Part shown: positions 10,674-22,329 of the stretch, one piece after another | Numbering within the stretch: position 1 is the first letter of the stretch | How the letters are laid out: each line of letters opens with the position of its first letter | Assembly (NCBI GenBank): GCA_032718475.1 | Contig: JAUCBJ010007314.1 | Span: 1-61,336, forward strand | Direction of reading: 5' to 3' | DNA length: 61,336 nt | Source: Nemertoderma westbladi | Lineage: Eukaryota > Xenacoelomorpha > Nemertodermatida > Nemertodermatidae | Notes under the pieces: generated by a model | What the model was told of the DNA's origin: nothing | The model's input: the letters and a program-made list of their open reading frames with translations, nothing else | Databases searched by the model: none | Translations under genes and position numbers: made by a program

Positions 10674-11396
10674 TCACCGCGGATGTTTATGTCTTTCCAT
10701 TTGCTGATTGGGTCTAGGGCATTCGTCGCAGTAATACCAAAGATGTACGTCCTGCAGGGGAAACGCGGGTGATCGTTCTCCAGTTTTACAATATTCCTCC
10801 ATCTGTTCGAAGCTATCTGGGACGACAGGTAGCGGTCGATCGGCTGTAAGATACATCATAGTGAAATAGAGCCATTTGAGTTCTATCATAGGGTCATGAT
10901 GTATACCTTGAGGATATCGAGTTTCTAGATTTTGTTGACTGGCAATATTGAGATAAGTTTCTCTCAAGAATTCCAGATAATCGTTGAAGTCACTGCGTTT
11001 ATCCGGCTCTTCAACGTCTTCTCTTTCTAGTTGGTTTCGAATAGAATTCTCGTGTTCTATTCTCGGTTTATCGTTCTGACTCCGCTGGGTATGATATTTA
11101 AATAAAACCATTTCCCTTTCGGTGTCTACATCGTCCGTATCGTGTAAATCGATAGGATGGCCAGTAGTTAAGAAGTCCATATACGTACCATTACGATGCA
11201 TATAGCGAGCAGTGGATTTTCTATAGTCCAATTCACGCGTAAGTTGCTCCTGGGACATCGGCGGTTCGATATAGCGACCATCGTCCTCCGTAGTAGTTGG
11301 ACTAGCGTCGCCGCGTATCAAGCTATCCACAAACGCTTGCAACGGTAGAGTATATCGCTCCCTGATACCAAGATCTTTTTCTATCAACTCAGTCAT
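10674..11396 (-). CDS. Accessory ORF X1, 240 aa, unknown
   Basis: Open from MTELIEKDLGIRERY to PNQQMERHKHPR. It is acidic and hydrophilic, with aromatic residues near the end and a lone CX2C pair (YYCDEC). No known domain is recognised. It lies directly upstream of X2 in the same orientation with a 108-bp gap, so it and X2 are probably made from one transcript or are halves of one former polyprotein. N-terminal copies survive in element A (587-886) and element 2 (34737-35030). The start is chosen because all three copies share the same ATG and N-terminus. Confidence 0.8.
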   Translation of the reverse strand: MTELIEKDLGIRERYTLPLQAFVDSLIRGDASPTTTEDDGRYIEPPMSQEQLTRELDYRKSTARYMHRNGTYMDFLTTGHPIDLHDTDDVDTEREMVLFKYHTQRSQNDKPRIEHENSIRNQLEREDVEEPDKRSDFNDYLEFLRETYLNIASQQNLETRYPQGIHHDPMIELKWLYFTMMYLTADRPLPVVPDSFEQMEEYCKTGERSPAFPLQDVHLWYYCDECPRPNQQMERHKHPR

Positions 11397-13117
11397 AGCT
11401 GCTATATGAGTTTATCAATATTATAATTAGTTATAATTAGGCTAGCGGGCGTCGCTGCCTACCCCTCACGGCCCCCGGACAGTGCAAGATCCTCAGCGCC
11501 GATGTACCGTCGTCGCTGTACTTATCGCCAACATAGTAGCTGCACAACGACAACAACAACCAGCGCAAGTCACCCCACTGTCCGTCCCAAGGGCTAAGAT
11601 TTACTTCAGGTTCTTACTGCAGAGTTAGGGCTACTTTCATAATTGCGACTCGCTACTGTAAACACACTTTAGTAGTAACATTCACCTATAAACGCACAAA
11701 TTCCACACAACTGTCACAAACCGCACACATTCGGGCCATTTGTCCGTTAGTCAAGTGCCTTCCAGAATGCCACGTTATTATTATTTATCCTTGGATACTA
11801 GCAGTGTGCTATTTATTCCCTATGCTATTCAATGGGGCAAGCTTTCTATTGTTCCTTTAACTCGCTTCTAATTCTAGCGTGGTTGTTGCCATGGTGACAT
11901 TATGGAAAGCTAGCCGTAGAATTAGGGTAATTCCCATGCATACAGATCTGGGATGCTATTTAATAGTAATTCTTTAATTGTCAATATCTCCCTTATACAT
12001 GATTTTATGAATTTTATCATTTTATTGACTATATATTGGAGATTCTCGCACACTAATACACTTAATAGGGTGAATCTCCGCTCCCCTGATCTATTAATTA
12101 ATGGAATTTTGGGAATGTTATAAATTGTATAAAAATGACAATTTATCAAATTCATTAAAAGATATGAATTTAAATTTATTCCCGTAAATTTTATTATTTA
12201 TCCTTAAAACAGTTTTATTCCAGAGCATGTCTGGGGACTAGGATCCTTAATTCTAGGAAATTTGTCCTTTTAAGAGTATCGGTAAGTGCTACGATATCTT
12301 AGTAGACTAGAATTTTAAAGGATCTAAAATTTTACAGATTTTAATTTATAGATTTTCTAGAGTTAACTTGTAAGTAGTTACTCTATTGTATTTATTTGAC
12401 AGATTTTACAAATATTAATAGTTAATATTTAAGATGGGCACCGGTTTATTCCAGAACATGTCTGGGGACGTTAACCATTGATTCTAGAATTTTGTCTTTC
12501 AAGTATATCGGTGGGTGCCACGATATCTTAATCGACTAGAATTACAGATGGTCAAAGGGTTTAACAGATTGATTTTGCGTTTTACGCTACTGTTAAAGGG
12601 ACATCACGCTACTATATGTATTATTTAATATACGGTATGAGAGCAATATTGCAAGAAGCAATGTCAGTGAGAAGAGGCAAGTTGTTTCCAAGGTCTACCC
12701 AGAGACCTTGGTTTAGTCGAGACACAAGGATCTGAATTTTGCATTCCTAATACTCTACTTACCAATAATACTTGAATATAGTAGGAGCTTTATTGTACTT
12801 TAATAAGTACGGACATTTCATCTTACTGTAGTCACGTATTTATAATATGATACGGACAGTAAGGAAAGAGAAAAATAATTATTTCTCGCCGTCGCACTAA
12901 ATATATAATATAATATAAGTAAGTAAGTAATAAACACTAATATATATTGCACTAATCTACTAGATAATCGCTAAAATAACATTCTACTAAATAAAATTAA
13001 AGAAAACGATTATAATAAAAGTACATAATAGTACATACATAAATATAAAAATAATAAAAATATATGAAATAATATAGTCACACACCCACTCCAGATGCTC
13101 GTTACGTTGGGGAGTCC
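11397..13117 (-). other. Spacer between integrase and X1 (element 1)
   Basis: No reading frame of note. It is collinear with 35031-36671 of element 2, so it belongs to the element. It includes a GC-richer part next to X1 (about 11430-11600) and an AT-rich part with a duplicated ~100-bp motif (separate entry). A TATA-like tract sits about 410 nt upstream of X1 in the element A copy (TATATATAG near 172) and appears as AATAAATAG here. The spacer is a candidate place for an internal promoter or splice signals that would allow X1/X2 expression. Confidence 0.6.
12214..12544 (-). repeat. Duplicated ~100-bp motif in spacer (element 1)
   Basis: Two copies, ~12214-12317 and ~12445-12544, share TTATTCCAGA(G/A)CATGTCTGGGGAC, then TTGATTCTAG-like, TTTGTC, TATCGGT(A/G)(A/G)GTGC, ACGATATCTTA and GACTAGAATT. 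The same pair occurs in element 2. The core CCAGAACATGTCTGG is nearly palindromic. Role unknown. Confidence 0.75.
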
Positions 13118-14482
13118 CTAGATGTTGGTTGGATTGAGGGAGGTGGTCGTGGGAAGAGTATCTTGCCTTCCATAGTTTCCGGAGAGTTCTCTGTCTCTTT
13201 CCAGTAAACATAAACGACCAACTGGGCGATTGAGCTGCTGCGTCTCGAAGACAATTCCCGGTTTCTTAAAGTTACGTCGCATGACGACGAGTTCTACCGA
13301 TCGCACCAAACCATCATCTGAGATATGAGTCTCGATGATACGACCTGTCTGCCACCGCTTACGTGGAAGATCTGACTCCACAATAAGGACCATGTCTCCT
13401 GCGCTGACGTTTTCTTGCTGCGCAAACCACTTAGTTCGAAGTTGTAGCGTAGGCAGATAATGTTTTTCGAAATGGTCAGCGAAACGACGGGATAACAACT
13501 GCATAAGTTGCCAAGTTTGCCGGCAGTATTCGTCTCCGTCCGTGATTTCCGATCGTGGGAGCATGGCTACAGGTTTCTTCAGTAGGAAGTGCGCGGGTGT
13601 TAGCGCTTCCAGGGAATCGGGACTCGATGAGACTGGCATAAGCGGTCTCTCGTTGAGATAGGCGGCGATTTCCTCCATTAACGTCCGCAAAAGTTCGTCG
13701 GTGAGATACGCGCGGCACGGCACTATAAAGTGAAATGCGGTCTTCACGCTCCTGATTAATCTCTCCCAACTTCCTCCCCACCAAGGGGCGTCGGCGGCGT
13801 TGAAGGTCCAGCTAGACGCTGTTACCCTTAGCTGATCGTCCACCTGTCTTTGGTTCCAATCTTTGACGTAAGCCTTGATTTCATTGTTGGCACCAATGAA
13901 GTTCGTTCCCTTATCAGATCTCATCGTGTTACTAGTTCCAAAGCGAGCGATCTGTCGGCGTAAGCTCAATATGAAGCTATTGGTAGATAAATCGTTCACC
14001 ATATCGAGATGGATAGCTCTACAAGTCATACAGACAAAGATGACACACCATCTCTTGACTATAGTCCTAGCACGATATACTTCAATAGGGCCAAATAAAT
14101 CCACACCGGTATTTGTGAAGGGTGGTTCATAGAAGCTTACTCGTTCCCTAGGTAATTCTGCCTCTCGCTGTGTTAAAGGCCTACTGAATGCTTTCCTACA
14201 GGGTATGCAGTTCCTAAGAACTTGGTTCAGAGCTCTACGGGGTTTATGAAAATAATAGCGAGTTCGAATTTCGCTAAGAACTCGTTCTCTACCAGCATGA
14301 TAAAGCTTACTGTGAACATCTACAATCATCTTGATTTGTATTTCAAGATTTCTAATGAGTATGGGAAACTTAGTGTCAAAGGATAATGGAGCATTAGTTA
14401 GTCTTCCTCCAACGCGTATTAACCCATCTATCATTGTGCTAGAGAAACGATCCCTTAAGCGCATCTGTGGATTTCTCAACAA
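13118..14482 (-). pseudogene. BEL/Pao integrase and C-terminal domain (element 1)
   Basis: 454 codons. It begins MLRNPQMRLRDRF and contains the H2C2 zinc-binding part (KLYHAGRERV ... CIPCRKAF), the catalytic core (GVDLFGP, RSDKGTNF, WWGGSWERLIRSVK giving D, D, E) and the DUF5641-like C-terminal domain seen in BEL/Pao elements (GDMVLIVE, KRWQTGRI, RPVGRLCLLE). This part is open and almost identical to element 2. It is scored as pseudogene because it is cut off from the upstream polyprotein by frameshifts near 14520-14690 and 15115. Confidence 0.9.
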
Positions 14483-14519
14483 CAGGAAATACTTATCGGA
14501 ATCCTCATAGCATTGCAGG

Positions 14520-14907
14520 AGTCTCAGTATCTGCTTATTGGTTTCTTCATGCTCCTGGTAACTGATTCTTCTCCTTCAGAAATCTGTCCGATGTCTTGTA
14601 TTTGGGAAGATCTTTAACAACATGGACCTGCGCAGATGTCAGTGGAGCGGTATCACTAGTGGTCTTCGTCCTGGCAGTAGTGATGATGAAAACATCGCTT
14701 TAAATATGTAACGGCCTTACAGAGCCGATTCCAGGAACTATAGTGATGTATCGCTCTCTGCAGGAGAGGTGAGAGTCCTTGCGAGACGTCTGGTGTTCCA
14801 GATTTCCAATCTCTCTCTCTGATTTCCACAACAGACTTATTTGTGGCTGGGGGTTTCGGATCCAAAGCGTCGTCTCCGGAAGTGTGTAGTACAGACAGAT
14901 CTATCAC
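14520..14907 (-). pseudogene. RNase H-integrase linker (element 1), frameshifted
   Basis: Minus-strand reading IDLSVLHTSGDDALD to CKAVTYLKRCFHHHY matches the linker of element 2 (residues ~1440-1540 of its 2044-residue frame), but here it ends CQDEDH after a frameshift at about 14670. A further frame change lies near 14570. It joins the RNase H and integrase pieces. Confidence 0.75.
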
Positions 14908-15106
14908 GGGTTTAAATAACTTCGATTTACTCGCCCGGGTTTTAGGTTTGACTTTCTCCGCTCCCTTGGCCTGTCTAATCTCCGCCGTAGTAAGATGAGG
15001 AGGCCATTCATCCTCTTCTTTGCTTAGGAAGTCGGGTCCACCTAACCAGTCTGGAGTATCTATCAGTTCCTGTGGAGTTGCTCCCCTGGAGGCGATGTCG
15101 GCTGGA

Positions 15107-16129
15107 TTAATCGTCTCCGGGGCAATGTCTCCATTGATCTATCTTCGTGCGACTAAGTATAATGGCTACTCTGTTGGTAACGAAGACGCTGAACTGACAG
15201 ACTTCATTGGTTATATACTCCAACATGAGTAAAGCATCGGTCCAATAGACAGTTTTCTCCAGTGGATAGTCGATCTGTTCTGTTACATTCCGGCCGATGG
15301 CTGTAGCGTATAGAGCCGCTTTTAACTCCGCTCGAGGAACTTTCAACTTGTTGTTTATCAAGGCCTTAGAGGTAACCAAGGCGACCTTAATTCCATCCGG
15401 AGTTTCAACTCTCAGGTAGGCTACTATACCTATTCCAATATCGCTGGCGTCTCCAAACACATGGAGTTGATAGGAATACGTGGGGAGAACATGACCAAAA
15501 TATGAACGGGAAATTATGAAGTTCTCGATGGATGGTAGAGAATCTTCCCATTTCATCCATTTCTTTAATAGTTCTCCCTTAAGTGGATCGTCCCATGAGT
15601 GGTTTTCAAGCCACATTTGTTGTACTAAACTCCGAGCAATCAATATAACTGGGCTAATAAATCCCAATGGATCGAAATAAGTGCTCAGGATACTTAGACA
15701 AATCCGTTTAGTCCGAACTGGATTATCTCGCTGTTTTAGCTGGAAAAACAGGATATCTCTCTCTGTGTCCCATTTCAAACCAAGCGTCTTGGTTTCTGGA
15801 AGATCGTCCTTGATTAGGTCTAGATCTTTAACTCCTCGGTCTTCTACCGGGATCGATTCCAGAAACTCACGGGAGTTGCTGGTGAATTTAGTTAATCGAA
15901 ATCCACCTCTTTTCAAGCACTCTACCGTTCCTTTGGCGACATCAATGGCTTCTTCCACCGATGGGAGGGACTTTAAATTGTCGTCCATGTATATATCCCG
16001 TTTGATGTTGTCGATAACCTCTTTGGAGAAGGCGTCCCGGTTGTCATCAGCAGTGGTACGCACTACTGAGCAGGCGTTTGAAGGGCTCGAGATGATCCCA
16101 AAAGCCTGGATGGTCATCCAGTACTCCAC
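15107..16129 (-). pseudogene. BEL/Pao reverse transcriptase palm and RNase H (element 1)
   Basis: 340 codons from MEYWMTIQAFG. It includes the polymerase motif YMDDNL, the Pao-type region LGLKWDTERDILFF, and RNase H-like VFGDASDIGIG and VYWTDALLMLEYI. It ends at CPGDD because of a small insertion relative to element 2 near 15118 (TCTCCGGGG against GTTCCGGGG). The N-terminal part of the RT lies in the preceding frame; a damaged stretch around 16210-16240 separates them. Nonfunctional as a continuous polymerase. Confidence 0.9.
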
Positions 16130-16233
16130 CGGTTTCTGGTTGAGGTCTCCTTCAGGCCACCACAGAAATCGTAGGCTGTCTCGATCTCTATCCAGCGCCT
16201 TAACTTGTAAGCGATGAACTTATAAGCCTTAAC

Positions 16234-17544
16234 CTATATCGGAGGCTTGAAAGCGATTGAATATTGTCGTAATCTTAAGAGTATTCCCAACAAGGATTGG
16301 AGTAAGTTGGGTCCTGGCAACAACTCGGAGTTAAGGGATTGGCCCATGTAGAGGGCGGAGCCGTCAAATACTACCTGGACTTCATTGGGTTTACCGGGTT
16401 TGGGAACGTAATGATGTGTTAGATAGTACGTTCTCTCAGTTATGGGTGTTTCTTCCGGTACTCGCTCCGCATATCCCTTGTCAATGAATTTCTTCAACTG
16501 AGTCTTGTACATCTCCTTAGCTGAAGCATTTGCCGTAAGGCGTCGATGTAGTTGCGCAATTCTCTTCTCCGCCAAGGGTCGGTTGTTTATAAAATTGGGT
16601 TCTCGCTGTCGGAAAGGCAGACCAATCTCATATCTACCTTGATCTTTAAGAAAACGTGTAGTTGTTTCCTGTATCTGCTTGGCTCTTTCTTCTTCTACCG
16701 ATAGGGCCTTATCGTAGGAATTGGGCTCTACAGCCTCTTGAGTAAAGAATCGTACGGCGTGTTCATCGCGAGTCTTCGCGTTGTAACGATCTATCACTTC
16801 ATTCAGTTCGTCATTGTAATCGATTTGTCCCGTTGGATGAATGAGGTGACATAGGTTCACTTGGTTTTGCCAAGTTTCATTTTCCGTAAGGAGGTCGATG
16901 GTATTCTCCTCATCGAATAGTTGGTGGATATCGTCATTATCTGAGGAGTATGGTGTTCCCTCAGGTGGGTCGTCTCCCTCACTGGTCTCATCTTCGCATT
17001 CACTCACCTGGTAGACTCGTTCTTTGGGTAGCCTTTCCATGAGAGTTCTACGGGAAGGTCCAGTAAAGTACCAACCTACTCTAGTTCTTCCCGCATAGGT
17101 TTGCAGTGGTTGTGGTTGAGCAGGCCGTTTTTCCAATGTCTCAAGCGCCTCATGCGCATTTTGGCCGATGAGTATTTGCACTCCAGGGTAGTCTGTGTTG
17201 AATCTAGTTATCTTATGCTGTTGGGTGAAATCGTCCTCATCCCAGTTATAAAGTTCCGCTTGGCTGGTAGTGAAGTTCTTTATCGCCACCATTTTTACTG
17301 AACTTATACTGTGTTCTCCTAGTTCATCCTGGGGGGTGGACAACGCTCCTACATAGTAGTCTGTAGTTACTGTGGATTTCCAAACCTGCATAATTCCTGA
17401 TATGTTCAACTTAGTTCGGAACTTGGGTTGTCCAGCAAAGATGTCTTCGGCTAGTTCTTTGTCGATGAATGTTCCTGTGCTGCTGGAGTCAAGGAGGGCG
17501 TTCACTATATAGCTCTTTTCTGACCCGTGGACTCTCAACTGCAC
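16234..17544 (-). pseudogene. BEL/Pao protease and RT N-terminus (element 1)
   Basis: 436 codons. The protease site reads ALLDSSSTGTFI where element 2 reads ALLDSGSTGTFI, so the catalytic D-S/T-G triad has lost its glycine. RT fingers follow (YYLTHHYVPKPGKP, VVFDGSALYMG). The frame ends IAFKPPI where element 2 continues with the first catalytic-Asp motif (ASDIEGMF), i.e. RT motif A is destroyed. It is separated from gag by an in-frame TGA at ~17560 (GTA TGA in place of GTA GGG). Confidence 0.9.
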
Positions 17545-17562
17545 TATGGGAAATTCTCGGAT

Positions 17563-19818
17563 TCATACGTTGGAAGTTGGTGCTTTCCAAGATGGTTGTC
17601 GGTCAGGAGTAGTTAGGGGGAGCTCACTATCAGTTTCCTTCTCATACGTAAGTGCTCGATACACTGCGGTATTTATTAGGTAACAGGATTCGTTTTCGTC
17701 GGAGAATTCATCCGTATAGAATCCTTCCATCTCAGAACTTTGGTCAGTGTCGTTCACATCACTGAATTGGACATGTAGTTCGGGCTCACTTACCTGACTC
17801 GGGCTGTTTCTTTCGAATTCAGTGTGCAACAAGATATGATGTTTCGCGCCGCACTTAGCACACCTTGCGTCGGAGTAACAGGTTCGCCGTTGGTGTCCTT
17901 GTCTGAGGCAATTATAACACAACCGCTTATTCCATATGACTTCATGTCTATCTATTAGGGATTTCTTTAGGAATTCATCACACACACTTAAACGGTGGGG
18001 CCCGTCGCACAGCACACATTTTGGTTTGATGTTACTTACTTTACCTTGGGTAACGTTGTGCACACTCATTCTTTCCTCGGGCTTTCTTCCATGAATTCTC
18101 TTAGGAGACGTAGGAGGAGTTTTTCTTACCTGTTCTCTCCTGTCATTGGTTCGAGACTTAAATTTACTTACGTCTTTAGGCGCTTTGTTGACATAGTAAG
18201 CTCTTTCAGTGTCTTTCCTGCTGTCCTCCTCTTGAGAAGCTTGGCTTTCGCCGTCGTCTGTATAACACACTGGTGTTACCTTTCTCCTAGAAATGGGTTT
18301 CTCACTTACCTTATTTTCCGGTGTCTTCTCTTTGGACTGCTTTAGGAGCTGTAATTTTACCTCTCCATCTAAGAATGACATGAGATCAGCCATGGTAGGG
18401 TCTCTTCGTTGTTGTTCCATCATATATAACACTTTCTTGTCCCAGCGTGTACCTACTCCACCCTTTGGCAAAGTAGATGTTACGGCTCCAATAACCATAG
18501 GACTCTGATATTCATGAGACTTACCTAGCCAATCTAATTGTCTACAGATCTCCTGAATCTCTTCGGAAAACTCTATAATCCCGCTGCTAATGTACTTTCG
18601 GGGCGCTACCAATTTAGCATACAAATACCTAGCTATGTTATTCCTATTACCATACCTGATGTTTAGTGTATTCCAAACTTGTCTTAATCCATCTGGATGT
18701 CCAATAAACTTTAACGCCATTAACTTGGGAGATCCTTCCAAGCACTCGATGAGGAATCTAAGTTTCTCTCCGTTAGATAATACAGAGTTCTGTATATTAT
18801 CTTTATAATATTCATTAAAAGGTAACCATTTCATCTCATCTCCATTGAACTTGACGATCTCTCCCACCTTTACCGCTTGACGGGCTTCGGTTCTAGCCAT
18901 TTGACGCGTAAAACTTTCTTGGGCCATCGTATTATTTAATATCGAGTTATCGGTATATAAATTTCTCGGATTATTATCAGGTCTATATGGAATATCATTG
19001 TCAACAGGTTTATAATTACCCTTAATAGGGTTTACTATAGGAGTTTCTACTTCACTAGCAGTATAGATGCGTGTAGGCTCCACACCTTTCGCTTGAAATA
19101 CTTCAGACCTAACAGGTTGACACGTTGTTACAGGGGGTGTTGGTATACCCTTTTGTAGATTTACTAACTTATCGCGTTCTAACGCGATACTCTGCTGCAC
19201 TTCCTGCAATTCTAACCTACTCTCTCTTACTGTTCCCTTTAACTGTTGAACAGTCCCCTCCAACTCTCGGACCTGCTGGGAGGAGCGTGCCTGATTCTCC
19301 TCCATCTGCCCGAGGAGAATATCCATCCCCCGCCGTCGTTCATCCACCCACTCGACCGCCAAAGCGGGAGCCGCCAACATAGTAGCGGGTAGACGAGGGA
19401 CGACGGGTGACAAATTATTAATGTCTCGCTCGGCGTCCAGGACCGGAGTTGACTGAGGAACTGTCCCACTGGATACAGGTAGTTTAGTACTGTGCAATGG
19501 GAATTTAGAGTTAGGTTCTGGAAGTACAGGGGTCTCTACTACAGAAGGGGTGGCTTCGAGAACAGGCCTAATTATTTCAGGCTCATCCACTATAGTAGGG
19601 AGTCTTTCTACTCTAATACTTTGGTCAGTGGGTTCTGTACTACCTAAATCTACTCTAGCTAGTTGCCTTCTCACAGCTGGGGGCAAATTAGGCAATTTCT
19701 GATGGTGAGGCATTCTTCTACGTCTGTTGGAACGAGATCTATTTCCTCCGCCTTCAGGATCGGTGGTATCGCCTTCATGAAGAATCCCTGTACATATCCT
19801 GCTGCCGACCTCTTCCAC
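17563..19818 (-). pseudogene. BEL/Pao gag, central and nucleocapsid part (element 1)
   Basis: 751 codons. It contains a Glu/Gln-rich coiled-coil segment (QVRELEGTVQQLKGTVRES, LELQEVQQS), the DUF1759-like gag core (VGEIVKFNGDEMKWLPFNEY), and zinc motifs CVLCDGPHRLSVC, CYNCLRQGHQRRTC and CAKCGAKHH. The first ~10 residues are an out-of-frame join: element 1 lacks ~1 kb found in element 2 (the Ala-rich coiled coil), and the deletion junction near 19775 shifts the frame relative to the gag N-terminus. It ends TSNV at a stop just before protease. Confidence 0.88.
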
Positions 19819-20411
19819 ACAGCTGGATCACTAGTGTCCTTTGTCACTCCCATCCTGTATAAATCCTCCCAGGCAGCTTCCGATAAGTTAAATGGGAGTC
19901 CGGGTCCGGGGAAGTTACATTGCGTCTCGACAATAGACTTCAGTTCCTCCCTTGTGTATCCCGCATAACTGTCCTTGGTCGATCGCTTACTTCTCGCCCA
20001 ATCGATTTGGTGTTCCTCCACCGCAATCAATACCCTAGTGAGTATGGCTGCAGGAAAAATGAGAAGGGGATCTGAATAAACCGCATCTGCCATCTTTGCT
20101 CCGCGCTCGGGTGTCAGCTCTACAGTATCCGAACTACTGGAGCTATCGGGCCGCTGAGAAATAAGTTCTCGGCTCGGGTGTTGCTGCTGTTTAACAGCTG
20201 CTTCTTGGTCCCGCTTGACTTGAGCCCGAGTGCCTATGATAGACCTACGGTGTTTGACTAGCCTAGGGTCTGATACTACTACTGGAGGGATGATCTTTCT
20301 TACAGTAGGAGGTGAGTTGAACTTCGGTCTCAAACATTCCGTACTCCTATCTGGGTCACAGATGGTTGTATCTAGGAGACTGTCTGACAGATTTTGCTTT
20401 AGGTCAGACAT
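19671..20411 (-). pseudogene. Gag N-terminal part (element 1)
   Basis: Starts MSDLKQNLSDSLLDTTICD and contains DAVYSDPLL, HQIDWARSKRSTKDSY and WKRSAAGYVQGFF, all shared with 45736-46236 and 45590-45700 of element 2. After GYVQGFF the frame runs into foreign codons because of the 1-kb deletion. The start is shared with element 2, where an extra upstream in-frame ATG exists. BEL/Pao gags commonly lack sequence similarity here. Confidence 0.8.
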
Positions 20412-22329
20412 GTTTGTTTGTACAGTTGAATGCCTACTGCTATAATTACCGTTAAAGCAAGTCTAGTAATTCAGTATCAACTGTTAGCCTAGTAATTAAT
20501 TACCGATACCGTTACCCTATGTAACGTGATATATATACAATATATTATAATACCGGTATACACTTATAGTATATATAAGTATTATTGTGGATAGAATATT
20601 AGGGCTCGTCACAGAATACCGGTATATAATTTCAGCGCAAATATATAGATATATAATAAGCCTAACGTGAATACCGGTATACAGCTTACACTTATAGTAT
20701 ATATAAGTATAATTATAGACTAGAATTAATTACAGAATACTGGTATATAATTTCAGCTTAATTTATAGAAATAAATATAATAAGCCTATCGTAAATACCG
20801 GTATGTCAATTATTTTTGAATAATTGAATTTCTGAATTTTAGGGTTACTTAGTTACTTTACTTTACTTTATTACCGTTATTTAAGCAGTAGTCCAACTGA
20901 TATTAAGACCTAATTGTTGTATGACAGGCCTACTATTTTATAAATCGGTTTGAGTTGATTTATAATATATATACCCGTTTAATGGGTTTTGTCAATATTT
21001 GAAATAAATGTTATTATTTCTGGGAAGGAGTCACTACACAGAAGCTGTACGCTCTCAGTGAAGTGCTACTTGTTGGACACTAAAACAAATAATTCTACTT
21101 GCCTAAGTTACTTATTACTACAAATTACGTACAATACGGGGTGAGATTACAATCTCTAAATAAACACAAAAATTATACGTACGAATTTTTAGGGTTAATT
21201 TTACAGGAAATCTACAAACCAGCCTAACAAGGAGTTAGAATATCTGGTTATTACAAATGGACAGGATACTACGGTATTTGAAAATAATAAAGCAGTAGTA
21301 AATATATTGCGTTGTCTAGATAGGAAAATACCACCGTCTGACGACTTATAGCCGTAGCGCTATAAGTACTACATTATGTACCCGGAGTGTTCCTACCTAG
21401 AAGTTAATTACCGCAGCCTACTATAGCTAACGTGCCTATTAACCACTTTACAACACAAATATACTGCCTACACACTAATTACCTTCGGAAAGCACTGTAC
21501 ACTAAACCCTAAATTAGGTACAAGTACTTATACAACAAATAACCAGCAGTTAAAAATACTTGTACAGCTAAAAGAACCACGGTATCTGCCGGAGTGACCA
21601 GAGCATAAAATCACCAGTCTTTACCTACGCCAAACAGTCCTGATGTAGTACCGGGGTTAATTTAACTATAACGGTATGTATAACAAGCACAATTACTGTA
21701 GGAATAAACTTGGGGGTGTGAATGTTGCGAATAATCGCATAAACTCTGAATAATAAATATTACGCTACCCGTACAGACTACACAAACAAAATACAGACCA
21801 AACGCTGGCAGACTACTATCAAGCCTAAATAAACTACAGTATATGCAGACTCCGAAATGGTTAGTTAGTATGCGTTCTAACTGAGTAGTACAACTTATTC
21901 TTTCGGGGGGGGGGGGGGGGGGGATTTACCTTGCACTGGATGCCCCCACGTTCCTAACTAGTACATTATCGGACATACACTCTACACACACTGCAATCTC
22001 TTCAGACTTAACAACAGTCAGACAACAATCCAGCCTACAAATTATTTATACAATCTGAGCAGGCTTAGACGCCTTCTGCTCAATATTAACTTACATGTAA
22101 ATAAAACTGACAGAAATAAGTAAAATCTCAATAAAAAACCAGGGCTGCAGTCCCTGATTAAATATCAAGACCTACCGGTATATAATTATCAAAATCGAAT
22201 AATACTGATGTACGTGTACTGCTGTAAGTACCGGTTCGGGTGGTTAGGTAGTTAGGCCTACTGGTTACCGGTCGACCGGTACTTTTGCCTTTATTGCCTA
22301 CGTTGCAATAAAGAAAGAATAACTGTTAT
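20412..22329 (-). other. 5' leader of element 1
   Basis: About 1.9 kb between the 5' LTR and the gag start with no frame of interest. AT-rich, with several TACCGGTATA words, a 128-bp tandem duplication (20561-20818) and a ~19-nt G run at 21905 where element 2 has only TAGATGGGGG. It is collinear with 46237-48415. I see no convincing tRNA primer site: the bases after the 5' LTR on the minus strand read ATAACAGTTATTC and do not start TGG. Confidence 0.65.
20561..20818. repeat. 128-bp tandem duplication with TACCGGTATA words (element 1 leader)
   Basis: CACTTATAGTATATATAAGTAT starts at 20561 and again at 20689. Each unit continues through ACAGAATAC(C/T)GGTATATAATTTCAGC and ends in AATACCGGTAT. 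A similar pair is present at ~46370-46610 in element 2. The inverted words CTTATAGTATATATAAG and TACCGGTA could form hairpins in the genomic RNA, possibly packaging or primer-related; that is speculation. Confidence 0.7.
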
